From Rhodosalinus halophilus (lineage in GTDB: Bacteria > Pseudomonadota > Alphaproteobacteria > Rhodobacterales > Rhodobacteraceae), in assembly GCF_003298775.1 (NCBI RefSeq), contig NZ_QNTQ01000006.1, positions 124,001-188,000 on the forward strand: 64,000 bases of DNA. Reading direction: 5' to 3'. Numbering within the stretch: position 1 is the stretch's first letter; each line of letters opens with the position of its first letter. The notes beneath the pieces are model-generated. The model was not told the origin of the DNA and ran no database searches. It saw nothing but the letters and a program-made list of their open reading frames with translations. The position numbers were made by a program, and so were the translations under genes. Of the stretch, positions 27,671-37,141 are shown one piece after another.

Positions 27671-28549
27671 ATGCCCACAGCCGTTCTGCTCACGGATCCA
27701 GCAAGCCCCTCGCTCGATGGTGCGCTCGTCGAGAGCCTGCGCAATGCCTGGGGCGGGGGGGCGGCCGTCTGGCTCGCGCCGGGTGAGGCGGCGGAGTTCC
27801 CGGTGCCCTGCGCGCCGTCCAACGCCGACGAGGTCTGGCGTGCGTTGCAGGAACAGGGTGTGGACCTCGCCCTCGTCCCCGACAAGGGGCGGAAGAAGCG
27901 GCTGCTCGTCGCCGACATGGACAGCACGCTCATTCGGCAGGAATGCATCGACGAGCTGGCCGAAGTCGCGGGCGTGGGCGCGCATGTGCGCGAGATCACG
28001 GCACGCGCGATGAACGGCGAGCTGGATTTCGAAGGCGCGCTGACCGAGCGGGTGGCCCTGCTCGAGGGGCTGGATGCAGGCACGATCGACCGGGTGCTCG
28101 CCGAGCGTATCACGCATATGCCAGGGGCCGCCACGCTCGCCGCGACGATGCGCGCCAACGGCGCGCATACGCTTCTGGTCTCCGGCGGCTTCACTGCCTT
28201 CGCCGAGCCTGTCGCCGCCGCGCTCGGCTTCGACGAGGCGCAGGCGAACGTGCTCGAGGCCGAGGGCATGCGGCTGACGGGCAGGGTGCGGCCGCCGATC
28301 CTGGGCCGGGATGCCAAGGTGCGGGCGCTCGAGCGGACCGCCGCGCGGCTGGGCCTCGAGCCCGCGGATGCGATCGCCGTGGGCGACGGCGCCAACGACC
28401 TCGCCATGCTCGCGCGGGCGGGGCTGGGCGTGGCGCTGCACGCCAAGCCGGCGGTGCAGCGCGAGGCGCGGATTCGCGTGAACCACGGCGACCTGACGGC
28501 GCTGCTCTATCTTCAGGGCTACCGGGCAGAGGACTTCGCGGCGGCGTGA
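27671..28549 (+). CDS. serB: phosphoserine phosphatase
   Basis: A 292-residue HAD-family phosphatase that completes serine synthesis. HAD motif I is DMDSTLIRQECIDELA (near residue 84), motif II is VSGGFTAFAEP, Lys is in RPPILGRDAK, and motif III is AVGDGANDLAMLARAG. The first 75 residues are a divergent regulatory region. It diverges from serC over a 141-base gap, so all three serine genes sit together. Confidence 0.95.
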   Translation: MPTAVLLTDPASPSLDGALVESLRNAWGGGAAVWLAPGEAAEFPVPCAPSNADEVWRALQEQGVDLALVPDKGRKKRLLVADMDSTLIRQECIDELAEVAGVGAHVREITARAMNGELDFEGALTERVALLEGLDAGTIDRVLAERITHMPGAATLAATMRANGAHTLLVSGGFTAFAEPVAAALGFDEAQANVLEAEGMRLTGRVRPPILGRDAKVRALERTAARLGLEPADAIAVGDGANDLAMLARAGLGVALHAKPAVQREARIRVNHGDLTALLYLQGYRAEDFAAA

Positions 28550-28606
28550 CGGACCGGGCGCGCTTCCCGGCGCCCGGCCCTCTCTCCTCGCTCGCGGCGA
28601 CGTGGC

Positions 28607-28852
28607 TCAGCCCTGCATCGGCAGCGTGCCGTCCTCGGTCGCCGCCGCGATTTCGTCCGCGTCCAGCATGCCGTCGCCGTTCGCGTCGGCCGCTTCGAAG
28701 GCCTCCGCACCCGCATCGGGCCAGGCCGCTTCGAACTCCGCCATGCTGACCATGCCGTCGCCGTCGGCATCGGCCGACATGTCCTGGGCGAAGGCCAGAG
28801 CGGGCAGCACGAAGGCCAGCGCCACGGCGAGCGAAACCGAGAGTCGTTTCAT
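28607..28852 (-). CDS. small exported EF-hand protein
   Basis: An 81-residue protein with a signal peptide (about 1-22, cleavage after AFA) and two EF-hand loops: D28-x-D30-x-D32 ending in E39, and D56-x-N58-x-D60 ending in E67. Both have the full set of calcium ligands. The mature part is only about 58 residues and acidic, so it probably acts as a periplasmic calcium binder. It is a single-gene unit facing serB. Confidence 0.85.
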   Translation of the reverse strand: MKRLSVSLAVALAFVLPALAFAQDMSADADGDGMVSMAEFEAAWPDAGAEAFEAADANGDGMLDADEIAAATEDGTLPMQG

Positions 28853-29114
28853 GATCGTCTTTCCTTTCCTTGCGTTCAGCTCAGGGGAGGGCGCGCCTCC
28901 CAGGAAGGAGGCTGCGGGCGGCCCGGCGCAGTGTCAGCGCGGGCGCGGCGCGACTGTCCGAATGGGCGGCGACTGGCCCGGAAAGCCGGCCCGGGCGCGC
29001 GCCGAACCGCCGTCGGCGCCGATCCGCGCTTGGACCGGCGGACCGGCGCTGCTGCGAGCGGGCGCAACCGGCGGTTGATCGCCGGCTGCCGCGCGCCGCG
29101 ATCGCCTCAGTAGC

Positions 29115-30107
29115 TCAGCCGAGAGCCGTCGCGGGCCGAATCGCGCCGACCTCATCGCCGCGGCGATTGAGCACAGCCGCCTCCATCCGACGCCGCACCG
29201 CCGGATCCTTCGCGTCCAGCGCACCGAGCCGCACCAGGAGCGCCGCGATCGCGCAGTCCGCGGCCCGCGCCGCGCCGTCGGCGATCTTGAGCGCGACCCC
29301 GAGGCCCTGCTCCGGCAGGATCGCCGTGAAGACGCCCTCCGCCCCGGTCTTGACCGCGATCGCGCCGGGCGCCGCACGCATCAGCTCGGTGCAGGTGCGG
29401 CCCTCGCCGGCAACCAGTTCAGGATGCGCCATCATCGCCTCGGTCAGCCGGACGGCGGCGCGGCTGCGGGCGTCTTCCCTCTCGTGTGCCGTGGCGAACC
29501 AGGCCATCGCCCGCGCGATGCCATCGAGGCGCCCCGCGAAGTTCGGCAGCGCGCAGCCGTCGATGCCGTAGCCTGGCGAGGGCGCGCCCGTCAGCGCCTC
29601 GAAGACCTCGCGGCAGGCGATCTGCACGGGATGCCCGGGCAGGTGATACTCCGGACCTGCGCCCAGGTGGCGGGCCAGCGTGAGCATGCCCGCATGCTTG
29701 CCCGAGCAATTGTTGTGCAGCTGCGTGGGCGTCTCCTTCGCGCGGATCAGCGCCTCGCGGGCCGCGCGGTCGGACGGCATCTGCGGGCCGCAGCGCAGGT
29801 CGGCCTCGGACAGCCCCAGCGCGTCCAGCCAGTCCGCCACGCGCCGCGTATGCATCTCCGCCCCCTGATGCGAGGCGCAGGCCAGCGCCAGATGCTCGGG
29901 CCCGAGCCTCGCGGCGTCGGCCGCCCCCGAGGTCACGAGCGGCAGCGCCTGAATCATCTTGATCGCCGAACGCGGCAGGATCACGCGACCGGCGTCGCCC
30001 CAGGCTTCCCGGATACCCTCCGGGCCCGCGATCGCCGCCGCGCCGAAATGCTGGCTCTCGACGAAGGGACCGCGCGCAGCCTCTGCCATCAGCACCCAGC
30101 CGGTCAT
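29115..30107 (-). CDS. asparaginase of the Rhizobium etli (class 3) type
   Basis: A 330-residue protein of the PF06089 family, unrelated to the E. coli enzymes. Landmarks are the Ser47-x-x-Lys50 pair in PRSAIKMIQ, CASHQGAEMH, Cys134 and Lys137 in NNCSGKHAGM, and Cys185 in GIDGCALPNFA. In the R. etli enzyme the corresponding Ser/Lys pairs and Cys zinc site form the active site. ATG 30107 follows GAGGAAC. No signal peptide is present, so it is cytoplasmic. The divergent neighbour is an IalB protein. Confidence 0.88.
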   Translation of the reverse strand: MTGWVLMAEAARGPFVESQHFGAAAIAGPEGIREAWGDAGRVILPRSAIKMIQALPLVTSGAADAARLGPEHLALACASHQGAEMHTRRVADWLDALGLSEADLRCGPQMPSDRAAREALIRAKETPTQLHNNCSGKHAGMLTLARHLGAGPEYHLPGHPVQIACREVFEALTGAPSPGYGIDGCALPNFAGRLDGIARAMAWFATAHEREDARSRAAVRLTEAMMAHPELVAGEGRTCTELMRAAPGAIAVKTGAEGVFTAILPEQGLGVALKIADGAARAADCAIAALLVRLGALDAKDPAVRRRMEAAVLNRRGDEVGAIRPATALG

Positions 30108-30278
30108 CGCGCGCAGTTCCTCACAGTTTGGCGAATTTCTGCCAAGAGCCCTTTCCCGACCGGAGCTTTTCACGGTAGAACGCCCGCGTCGAGAGGGGCT
30201 TGCCCGCACGCGAAAGCCGCCGGAACGAGCGGCGCGGGCGGGCCGGGATTGGGGCAAGGACAGCTTGGAGGCTGGCGA

Positions 30279-30842
30279 ATGACTTCCCGTATCGTGCAGG
30301 GGCTGGCCGGCATCCTGACGGCGTTCGCGGCGACGGCCGCGGCGGCGCAGGAGGAGGAGAGCACCAACCGCGTCGCGGCCGAGACCGACTGGAGCGTTTT
30401 CGTCGAGGACGATCCGACGGAGTGCTGGGCCGTGACCCAGCCGAAGGAGACGGTGAACACCCGCGACGGCCGGGTGGTGGCCGTGCGGCGGGGCGAGATC
30501 CTGCTTTTCACCTTCTTCCGTCCGGGCGAGGACGTCTCGGGACAGGTCACCTTCACCGGCGGCTATCCCTTCTCGACCGAGCGGCCCATCACCCTGGTCG
30601 TCGGCGACGATCGGTTCCAGCTCTACACGCAGCCCGACAACCCCGACACGCCCGTGAACGAACAGGAATGGGCCTGGGCCGCCTCGCCGGAGGACGACGC
30701 GAAAATCGCCGCGGCGATGCGTCGGGGGGTCGATGCCGTCATCACCGCCGAGAGCACGCGCGGCACGACGACCGAGGACACCTTTTCGCTCATGGGCTAC
30801 ACCGCCGCGGTCGAGGAGGCGCAGCGCCGCTGCAGCGAGTGA
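30279..30842 (+). CDS. invasion-associated locus B (IalB) family protein
   Basis: A 187-residue periplasmic protein with a signal peptide (about 1-23). The mature part begins QEEESTNRVAAETDWSVFVED, and two Cys (in TECWAV and at the C-terminus RRCSE) could form a disulfide. It fits the IalB family (PF06776), which is widespread in alphaproteobacteria and not limited to pathogens. Function in free-living species is unknown. rlmN follows after 66 bases. Confidence 0.8.
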   Translation: MTSRIVQGLAGILTAFAATAAAAQEEESTNRVAAETDWSVFVEDDPTECWAVTQPKETVNTRDGRVVAVRRGEILLFTFFRPGEDVSGQVTFTGGYPFSTERPITLVVGDDRFQLYTQPDNPDTPVNEQEWAWAASPEDDAKIAAAMRRGVDAVITAESTRGTTTEDTFSLMGYTAAVEEAQRRCSE

Positions 30843-30908
30843 CGCCTCTTTGGCATCGGGGGCGAAATGCTATATGAGGCGGGACCAGCCCGAACCGCGA
30901 GTGCCCCG

Positions 30909-32096
30909 ATGACCGCCGATGCGCCGATCACGCAGGATTTCCTGACCGTCCCCCGGAAGATGCCCGAGGGGAAGCGCAACCTCGTGGGGCTGCCGCGGGC
31001 GGCCTTCCGCGCCGCGCTCATCGAAGCGGGAACGCCGGAGAAGCAGGCGAAGATGCGCGAGGCGCAGCTCTGGCAGTGGATCTACCAGCGCGGCGTGCGC
31101 GACTTCGCCGCGATGACGAACCTTTCCAAGGCCTACCGCGCGCAGCTCGCCGAAGACTTCGTGATCGAGATCCCCGAGATCGTCTCGAAACAGGTGAGCG
31201 CCGACGGCACGCGCAAATACCTCATGCGCATCGCCGGCGGCCACGAGGTGGAGACGGTCTATATCCCGGAAGAGGGTCGCGGCACGCTCTGCATCTCGAG
31301 CCAGGTGGGCTGCACGCTCACCTGCTCGTTCTGCCACACCGGCACGCAGAAGCTCGTGCGCAACCTCACCGCCGCCGAGATCGTCGGACAGGTGATGGCG
31401 GCGCGCGACGATCTCGACGACTGGCCGAAACCGGGCGAGGGCATGGGCGAGCGGCCGCGCCTCGTCTCCAACATCGTGCTCATGGGGATGGGCGAGCCGC
31501 TCTACAACTTCGAGAACGTGCGCGACGCGATGAAGATCGCGATGGACGGCGAAGGTATCTCGCTCTCGCGCCGGCGCATCACGCTTTCGACCTCCGGCGT
31601 CGTCCCCGAGATTGCCCGCTGCGCCGAGGAGATCGGCTGTCTCATGGCCGTGAGCTTCCACGCGACCACGGACGAGGTGCGCGACAAGCTGGTGCCGATC
31701 AACAGGAAGTGGAACATCGCGACGCTGCTGGAGGCGCTGCGCGCCTATCCGCGGCTCTCGAACTCCGAGCGCATCACCTTCGAATACGTGATGCTGAAGG
31801 GCGTGAACGACAGCGACGCGGACGCGCGGCGGCTGCTGAAGCTGATCGCCGGCATCCCGGCCAAGATCAACCTGATCCCCTTCAACGAATGGCCCGGCGC
31901 ACCTTATGAGCGCTCCGACTGGTCGCGGATCGAGGCCTTCGCCGATATCATCTACAAGGCGGGCTACGCCGCGCCGATCCGCACGCCACGGGGCGAGGAC
32001 ATCATGGCCGCCTGCGGACAGCTCAAGTCCGCGACCGAGCGCGCCGGGAAGCGTCGCGCCGAGATCGAGGCCGAGGCGGGAATCGCGACGCCCTGA
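30909..32096 (+). CDS. rlmN: dual-specificity 23S rRNA/tRNA adenine-C2 methyltransferase
   Basis: A 395-residue radical SAM enzyme that methylates A2503 of 23S rRNA and A37 of some tRNAs. The cluster Cys135-x3-Cys139-x2-Cys142 lies in [24 protein letters not shown] and the downstream [13 protein letters not shown] match RlmN. The resolving Cys is near the C-terminus in [12 protein letters not shown] 30909 is the conserved start. An upstream ATG at 30867 would add 14 unconserved residues. Confidence 0.95.
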   Translation: MTADAPITQDFLTVPRKMPEGKRNLVGLPRAAFRAALIEAGTPEKQAKMREAQLWQWIYQRGVRDFAAMTNLSKAYRAQLAEDFVIEIPEIVSKQVSADGTRKYLMRIAGGHEVETVYIPEEGRGTLCISSQVGCTLTCSFCHTGTQKLVRNLTAAEIVGQVMAARDDLDDWPKPGEGMGERPRLVSNIVLMGMGEPLYNFENVRDAMKIAMDGEGISLSRRRITLSTSGVVPEIARCAEEIGCLMAVSFHATTDEVRDKLVPINRKWNIATLLEALRAYPRLSNSERITFEYVMLKGVNDSDADARRLLKLIAGIPAKINLIPFNEWPGAPYERSDWSRIEAFADIIYKAGYAAPIRTPRGEDIMAACGQLKSATERAGKRRAEIEAEAGIATP

Positions 32097-32150
32097 GAAC
32101 GTCAGGCCGCCGCCGCCTTCGCGCGCCATTTCCGACACATCCGTCAACTA

Positions 32151-32184
32151 TCCACCGAAACAGGAGCAAGTGTTTCGGTGGAGG
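32151..32184 (+). promoter_or_regulatory. 12-bp hairpin overlapping a Shine-Dalgarno sequence
   Basis: TCCACCGAAACA (32151-32162) is followed after eight bases by its exact complement TGTTTCGGTGGA (32171-32182). The Shine-Dalgarno GGAGG (32180-32184) of the 74-residue gene starts inside the second arm. Folding would hide half of the ribosome binding site, which suggests translational control by temperature, a protein or a small RNA. It may instead be a terminator for rlmN. Confidence 0.6.
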
Positions 32185-32190
32185 AAACCC

Positions 32191-32415
32191 ATGAACATGA
32201 CGGACCATATGACAGCCCAGGGCGTCGCCGACATCCGCGAACTCGCGCTGCGCGAGCGGCGCATGGCGCTCTCGGATCGGGAATGGTCGCATCGGCTGAT
32301 GGGCTATGGCTACCGCGTGATCAAGACCGAGGCAGGCGCCGTCATCTGCGGCTTTCGCGACGACGAGCCGCTCTGCACCCTGCCGGCCGAGCGTGAGGCG
32401 GAGAAGATTCACTGA
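32191..32415 (+). CDS. small hypothetical protein (74 residues)
   Basis: A 74-residue soluble protein, with MTAQGVADIRELALRERRMALSDREW predicted as helix and a short strand-rich second half (GYRVIKTEAGAVICGF). No known domain is recognised. ATG 32191 has GGAGG six bases upstream. That site is partly locked in a 12-bp hairpin. The gene precedes the ribbon-helix-helix gene by 46 bases. It may be part of the same regulatory unit. Confidence 0.7.
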   Translation: MNMTDHMTAQGVADIRELALRERRMALSDREWSHRLMGYGYRVIKTEAGAVICGFRDDEPLCTLPAEREAEKIH

Positions 32416-32461
32416 GCCTGGCTCAACCGTGCGTTAACCACGTTGCCGCAATCGGGGCGGC

Positions 32462-32941
32462 ATGGAACGCCTGGAGCTCAGACTGCCGCCGGACTACGTC
32501 GCCGCCCTCGATCCGATCGCGCACGCCGAGGACGTGAGCCGCGGACAGGTGATCCGCGACGCGATCCGCCGCGATCTGAAACGCCGGGAAAAAGCGAAGA
32601 CGCCCGTCAGGGCGGATGAGCGGCTCGTCGCGCCCTTGCGGGCGCTCCTCGCCGAGGATTTCGCCTATGCGCGCGATTGGTCGGACCTGCAGTCGCGCCT
32701 CGCGGCGAAGGGCTACCGCCTGCAGGAGGCTGGCGGCGGCCTCGCGCTTCACGCCCTTGACGGCCGACGCCTCTGCAAGGGCTCGGAGCTGGGCTATGGC
32801 TATGCCCTGCTCGTCCGGAAGTTCGGCGCGCCGTTGCCCGGCCATGCGCACCGCGCGGCGGCGGCCCGCGCGCTCAGCCCTCCGGCGGCACGCGCCCCGG
32901 AATGTCCTGCCGCGGCGGCGCGATCTCCCATTCGTCGATGA
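32462..32941 (+). CDS. ribbon-helix-helix protein with a relaxase-tail-like domain
   Basis: A 159-residue protein. Residues 1-43 (MERLELRLPPDYVAALDP, then RGQVIRDAIRRDLKRRE) form a CopG-type ribbon-helix-helix DNA-binding unit. Residues about 70-125 (DWSDLQSRLAAKGYRLQEAG, RRLCKGSELGYGY) resemble the small module at the end of some MobA-type relaxases, by my reading. The last 30 residues are Ala/Pro/Arg-rich. The gene's last 68 bases overlap the end of the opposing LOG gene. Bases 32627-32652 match a repeat found in a terminator elsewhere. Confidence 0.7.
   Translation: MERLELRLPPDYVAALDPIAHAEDVSRGQVIRDAIRRDLKRREKAKTPVRADERLVAPLRALLAEDFAYARDWSDLQSRLAAKGYRLQEAGGGLALHALDGRRLCKGSELGYGYALLVRKFGAPLPGHAHRAAAARALSPPAARAPECPAAAARSPIRR
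32627..32652 (+). repeat. 26-bp repeat inside the ribbon-helix-helix gene
   Basis: GTCGCGCCCTTGCGGGCGCT followed by CCTCGC is identical, inverted, to 56366-56391 in an intergenic terminator. Here it encodes VAPLRALLA in a coding frame. Confidence 0.7.
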
Positions 32942-33725
32942 TGCGCACGGCCTCCTCGGCCGTCTCGGCATAGCGGAAGAGCTCCAGATCCTCGGGCGAG
33001 ATCGTGCCGGCCTCGGCCAGCGCCTGCCAGTCGATGATCCGGTCCCAGAACTCGCGCCCGAAAAGAAGGAAGGGCACCCGCCGCATCCGGCCCGTCTGGA
33101 TCAGCGTCAGCGCCTCGAACATCTCGTCCATCGTGCCGAAGCCGCCGGGGAAGATGCAGATGGCGTTCGCCCGCAGCAGGAAGTGCATCTTGCGGATGCC
33201 GAAATAGTGGAAGTTGAAGCAGAGCTCCGGCGTGATGTAGGCGTTGGGCGCCTGTTCGTGCGGCAGCACGATGTTGAGCCCGATGCTCTCGCCGCCCGCG
33301 TCCTGCGCGCCACGGTTGCCGGCCTCCATCACGCCCGGGCCGCCGCCGGTGACGATGACGTTCTCGCCGCTGCCCCGGCTCTTCTCCGTCATCACGCGGG
33401 AAAAGTCCCGCGCCACCTCGTAGAAGCGCGAGAGCGCCTGTAGCGTCTCGGTCCGCGCCGTCTCCTTGCGGTCGGGCGGCGGGATGCGCGCCCCGCCGAA
33501 GAGCACGATGGTGCTCTTGACCCCGTGCTCGTCCATCAGCAGCGAGGGCTTGAGCAGCTCGAGCTGCAGGCGCACCGGCCTGAGCTCGTCGCGCAGCAGG
33601 AAGTCCTCGTCGTCGAAAGCCAGCCGATAGGCGGGCGAGCGCGTCTGCGGCGTCTGGGGCAGGTGTTCGGCGGTCGAGCGATCCGATCCGGCGTCGGGAA
33701 AGGGGCTGCGGCGGTCGTCCTTCAT
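32874..33725 (-). CDS. LOG family / TIGR00730 nucleotide-processing protein
   Basis: A 283-residue Rossmann-fold protein of the LOG (lysine decarboxylase-like) family. The phosphate-binding [15 protein letters not shown] and the signature PGGFGTMDE are intact. Some members release ribose 5-phosphate from nucleoside monophosphates, including cytokinin precursors. This longer form has a 90-residue N-terminal extension. ATG 33725 has AGGAGG at an ideal distance. An ATG six codons upstream is also possible. It diverges from dapD. Confidence 0.85.
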   Translation of the reverse strand: MKDDRRSPFPDAGSDRSTAEHLPQTPQTRSPAYRLAFDDEDFLLRDELRPVRLQLELLKPSLLMDEHGVKSTIVLFGGARIPPPDRKETARTETLQALSRFYEVARDFSRVMTEKSRGSGENVIVTGGGPGVMEAGNRGAQDAGGESIGLNIVLPHEQAPNAYITPELCFNFHYFGIRKMHFLLRANAICIFPGGFGTMDEMFEALTLIQTGRMRRVPFLLFGREFWDRIIDWQALAEAGTISPEDLELFRYAETAEEAVRIIDEWEIAPPRQDIPGRVPPEG

Positions 33726-33856
33726 GGGCACCTCCTGTTCCATCCCACCTAGCGTGTCGCGACGGCGGCGACCAGCGGAAGCCTTGGCCGTTGTGCGGTG
33801 CGCGGCGCTCGGCTAAACCCGCGCGCGACAGGCATCGACGGAAGGGGAGCCCGCAC

Positions 33857-34684
33857 ATGTCAACTGCCGCGCTGGAAGCCGCGATCGAAGCCGCCTGGGA
33901 GGCGCGCGACACCATCACCCCCGCCACAGGCGGAGAGACGCGCGAGGCGATCGAGTCCACGCTCGAGGCGCTGGACCGCGGCGAGCTGCGCGTGGCCGAG
34001 CGCGGCGCGGACGGGCAATGGCACGTCAACCAGTGGGCCAAGAAGGCCGTGCTTCTGGGCTTCCGCATCAAGGACATGGAGATGCAGCCCGGCGGCCCTC
34101 AGGGCGGCGGCTGGTGGGACAAGGTTGACAGCAAGTTCGCCGGCTGGGGCGAGAACCGCTGGCGCGAGGCGGGCTTCCGCGCCGTGCCCAACTGCGTCGT
34201 GCGCAAGTCGGCCTACATAGCGCCGGGGGTTGTGCTGATGCCCTCCTTCGTGAACCTCGGCGCCTACGTCGATTCGGGCACGATGGTGGATACCTGGGCG
34301 ACGGTGGGCTCCTGCGCGCAGATCGGCAGGGACGTGCACCTGTCGGGGGGCGTGGGCATCGGCGGCGTTCTGGAACCGATGCAGGCCAATCCCACGATCA
34401 TCGAGGACAACTGTTTCATCGGCGCCCGCTCCGAGGTGGTCGAGGGCGTGATCGTGCGCGAGGGCGCGGTGCTCGGCATGGGCGTCTATCTCGGCCAGTC
34501 CACCAAGATCGTGGACCGCGAGACCGGCGAGGTGATGTACGGCGAGGTGCCGCCCTATTCTGTGGTGGTCTCGGGCTCGTTCCCGTCCTCGGGCGGCGTG
34601 AACCTCTATTGTGCCGTCATCGTCAAGCGGGTGGACGAGAAAACGCGCGCCAAGGTCGGCATCAACGAACTCTTGCGAGACTGA
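33857..34684 (+). CDS. dapD: tetrahydrodipicolinate N-succinyltransferase
   Basis: A 275-residue left-handed beta-helix acyltransferase that succinylates tetrahydrodipicolinate in the lysine/diaminopimelate pathway. The hexapeptide repeat region runs from about residue 110 ([20 protein letters not shown]) to 235. The conserved [12 protein letters not shown] is in the N-terminal part. A TTCG-loop hairpin at 34715-34736 follows. dapE, the next-but-one enzyme, lies at 6.8 kb. Confidence 0.95.
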   Translation: MSTAALEAAIEAAWEARDTITPATGGETREAIESTLEALDRGELRVAERGADGQWHVNQWAKKAVLLGFRIKDMEMQPGGPQGGGWWDKVDSKFAGWGENRWREAGFRAVPNCVVRKSAYIAPGVVLMPSFVNLGAYVDSGTMVDTWATVGSCAQIGRDVHLSGGVGIGGVLEPMQANPTIIEDNCFIGARSEVVEGVIVREGAVLGMGVYLGQSTKIVDRETGEVMYGEVPPYSVVVSGSFPSSGGVNLYCAVIVKRVDEKTRAKVGINELLRD

Positions 34685-34714
34685 ACGAGCGTGACGCGGG
34701 CCGAGCCCGCGCCG

Positions 34715-34736
34715 GCGCGCACCTTCGGGTGCGCGC
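34715..34736 (+). terminator. rho-independent-type terminator of dapD
   Basis: A perfect 9-bp stem GCGCGCACC / GGTGCGCGC closed by a TTCG tetraloop is followed by ATTTCCT. It starts 31 bases after the dapD stop. The GC-rich stem with a stable tetraloop is typical of an intrinsic terminator. Confidence 0.7.
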
Positions 34737-34772
34737 ATTTCCTGTCGCTTCCCGACAATCCGAGGGCAAATC

Positions 34773-34849
34773 TGGTCGGAGTGGCAGGATTCGAACCTAC
34801 GACCCCCGCCTCCCGAAGACGGTGCTCTACCAGGCTGAGCTACACTCCG
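34773..34849 (-). tRNA. tRNA-Pro (anticodon CGG)
   Basis: On the minus strand the acceptor stem CGGAGTG pairs with CACTCCG. The D-arm is GCTC-AGCCTGGTA-GAGC, the anticodon stem is CCGTC/GGCGG (with a T-G pair) around the loop TTCGGGA, and the T-arm contains GTTCGAATC. The anticodon CGG reads proline codon CCG. The 3' CCA is encoded (34775-34773). Length is 77 bases. It is alone, downstream of leuB on the same strand and after dapD on the other. Confidence 0.95.
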
Positions 34850-34934
34850 ACCGTGACGCGCCGCATAGCCCGTCGCGCGGGGCTTGGCAAGGGGCGATGC
34901 GGGCGATTTCGGCCCACTGCCTCCGCCGCCGGCG

Positions 34935-34977
34935 AACGGCCTTGAAAAGGCCGTTCAAGGCGCTTTTCAAGCGCCTT
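34935..34977. terminator. tandem dyads downstream of leuB
   Basis: Two perfect 9-bp stems with three-base loops stand in tandem: AACGGCCTT-GAA-AAGGCCGTT (34935-34955) and AAGGCGCTT-TTC-AAGCGCCTT (34957-34977). They begin nine bases after the leuB stop in the minus direction and separate it from tRNA-Pro. They share the GCGCTT/AAGCGC core with the pair at 18925-18965. Confidence 0.7.
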
Positions 34978-34985
34978 CCCCGCGC

Positions 34986-36092
34986 TCAGAGGCTCGCCTC
35001 GAGCGCCTTAATCACCGCGTCGCCCATCTCGCGCGTGGTGGCCGGAGAGGCCCCCTCCACGTTGAGCAGATCGGCGGTGCGGACGCCCTGGGCCAGCACC
35101 TGCTCGACCGCGCGCTCCAGCCGGTCGGCCTCTTCCCCCTCGTCGAAGGAATAACGCAGCGCCATCGCGAAGCTCAGGATGCAGGCGCAGGGGTTGGCCT
35201 TGCCCTGTCCGGCGATATCCGGCGCGCTGCCGTGCACCGGCTCGTAGAGCGCCTTGGGCCGACCGTTGGCCATCGGCGCACCGAGCGAGGCCGAAGGCAG
35301 CATCCCCAGCGATCCCGTCAGCATCGCGGCGAGGTCCGACAGCAGGTCGCCGAAGAGGTTGTCGGTCACGATCACGTCGAACTGCTTGGGCCAGCGGGTG
35401 AGCTGCATGGCGCCGGCGTCGGCGTACATGTGGCTGAGCTGCACATCGCCATACTCGGCGTCGTGCACCTCCTGCACCACATCGCGCCAGAGGACGCCCG
35501 ACTCCATGACGTTGGCCTTCTCCATCGAGCAGACGCGGTTCGCCCGCCGCCGCGCCAGCTCGAAGGCCGCGCGCGCCACGCGGGCGATCTCGGACTCGGT
35601 GTAGCGCTGGGTGTTGACGCCCACGCGCTCGTTGCCTTCCTCGAAGATGCCGCGCGGCTCGCCGAAATAGACCCCGCTGGTGAGTTCGCGCACGATCATG
35701 ATGTCGAGGCCTGCGACCACCTCGCGCTTGAGCGAGGAGAAGTCCGCCAGCGCGTCGAAGCACTGCGCCGGGCGCAGGTTGGCGAAAAGGTCCATCTCCT
35801 TGCGCAGACGCAGCAGGCCGCGCTCGGGCTTCACGGAGAAGTCGAGCGCGTCGTATTTCGGCCCGCCCACGGCGCCCAGCAGCACCGCGTCCACGTTCTG
35901 CGCCCGCTCCATCGTGGCGTCGGTGAGCGGCGTGCCGTGCGCGTCGTAGGCCGCCCCGCCGACCAGATCCTCGGACACGTCGAAGGCGAGGTCGCGCTTG
36001 TCGCCGTACCAGTCGATGATGCGCATGACCTCGGCCATCACCTCGGGACCGATCCCGTCACCGGGCAGGACGAGCAGCGAACGGTCTGACAT
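34986..36092 (-). CDS. leuB: 3-isopropylmalate dehydrogenase
   Basis: A 368-residue enzyme that oxidises and decarboxylates 3-isopropylmalate in leucine synthesis. The sequence shows [10 protein letters not shown] at the start, the substrate-binding [19 protein letters not shown], and the cation-binding [10 protein letters not shown] and [19 protein letters not shown] regions. It lies apart from leuCD (40.2-42.3 kb) but on the same strand, with four unrelated genes between. Confidence 0.95.
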   Translation of the reverse strand: MSDRSLLVLPGDGIGPEVMAEVMRIIDWYGDKRDLAFDVSEDLVGGAAYDAHGTPLTDATMERAQNVDAVLLGAVGGPKYDALDFSVKPERGLLRLRKEMDLFANLRPAQCFDALADFSSLKREVVAGLDIMIVRELTSGVYFGEPRGIFEEGNERVGVNTQRYTESEIARVARAAFELARRRANRVCSMEKANVMESGVLWRDVVQEVHDAEYGDVQLSHMYADAGAMQLTRWPKQFDVIVTDNLFGDLLSDLAAMLTGSLGMLPSASLGAPMANGRPKALYEPVHGSAPDIAGQGKANPCACILSFAMALRYSFDEGEEADRLERAVEQVLAQGVRTADLLNVEGASPATTREMGDAVIKALEASL

Positions 36093-36147
36093 GGGGGGCC
36101 TCCTCGAAATTGGCGTCGGGTCCGCGTAGTCCGCGCCGCGCGGGCGG

Positions 36148-37050
36148 TCAAGCCGCGGCCATGGCCCTGGCGAGCCCGGTGACGAGTCCCTCCCACACTC
36201 GTGCGATCCGCGGGCTGCGCCGCATCGCCTCCGGCGCGGCGAGCCACATCGGCAGCCGCGGCAGTCCCGCGCCGGGCAGGAGCTCCTCCACCTCCGGGTC
36301 CGCTGTGCCCACGGCGCGCGGCATGAAGCCCACCCCGCCGCCGGCGCGCACCAGCGCCCAGTAGGCCGCCTGATCGTCGCAGCGCAGCGCGAACCAGTCG
36401 CGCGCCGCCGGATAGCCCATCGCGCGCATCGCCTCGACGATCAGCGGATTGCGGTCGTAGCCCACGAGATCGAGCGTCAGCAGATCGTCGAGCGTCCGGG
36501 GCCTCTGCTGCCCGTCGAGATAGCTGCGTGCGGCGAAGATGCCGATCTCGAGATCGCCGAGATGCCGCGCGACGAGATCGAGCTGAGTGGGCCGGTACAT
36601 CCGCACGGCGAGGTCGGCCTCGCGGTAAAGCAGGTTCTCGCTCTCGTCGCTGGGCACCAGTTCGACCTGGATCGCGGGCTCGGCGCGGCGCAGATCGGCC
36701 AGAACCGGCGGCAGAAGATAGTGCGACACGACACGGCTCGCCGTGACGCGCACCGTTCCCTCCAGTCGACCGGCCTGCGCCGCGCCCGTGCGCGCGATCT
36801 CTGCCGCGGCCTCGCGCATCCGCTGCGCAGGGGCCATCAGCTCCTGCCCCGTCGCGGTGAGGGCGAGGCCGCGCGCCTGTCGTGTGAAGAGCTCGGCGCC
36901 CAGCTGCTGTTCGAGTGCCCGGATATGCCGGCCCAGCGTCGGCTGGCTGGTGCCGAGCGCGCGGGCGGCGGCCGAGAGCGAGCCCGTCTCGGCCACTGCG
37001 AGAAAGGCGCGCAGGAGGGACCAGTGGAGGGTGTCGGGTCGGTCATCCAT
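36148..37050 (-). CDS. LysR family transcriptional regulator
   Basis: A 300-residue regulator with an N-terminal winged helix-turn-helix (about 8-67, [20 protein letters not shown]) and a periplasmic-binding-like effector domain (about 93-290). It is divergent from the epimerase-like gene over 91 bases, the usual arrangement for a LysR protein and its target. The effector is unknown. Confidence 0.9.
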   Translation of the reverse strand: MDDRPDTLHWSLLRAFLAVAETGSLSAAARALGTSQPTLGRHIRALEQQLGAELFTRQARGLALTATGQELMAPAQRMREAAAEIARTGAAQAGRLEGTVRVTASRVVSHYLLPPVLADLRRAEPAIQVELVPSDESENLLYREADLAVRMYRPTQLDLVARHLGDLEIGIFAARSYLDGQQRPRTLDDLLTLDLVGYDRNPLIVEAMRAMGYPAARDWFALRCDDQAAYWALVRAGGGVGFMPRAVGTADPEVEELLPGAGLPRLPMWLAAPEAMRRSPRIARVWEGLVTGLARAMAAA

Positions 37051-37141
37051 ACGGATCTGAATACCAGAACATCAATTCCATGCAATTTTCTTAATCCTGC
37101 GAGGTGATGCACCCAGGATGCGTCAACGACTGGAGGCAGAC
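37051..37141. promoter_or_regulatory. divergent promoter/operator region of the LysR gene and its target
   Basis: This 91-base gap contains an AT-rich stretch (37061-37097) unlike the GC-rich surroundings, with ATTCCATGCAATTTTCTTAAT suited to a T-N11-A LysR box (positions about 37074-37094). GGAGGCAGAC precedes the epimerase ATG. The exact operator cannot be fixed by eye. Confidence 0.4.

Noticed and set aside
33725-33743. Earlier ATG start of the LOG-family gene at 33743
   Set aside because: AGGAGG stands at the ideal distance from ATG 33725. The earlier start remains possible but is less well supported.
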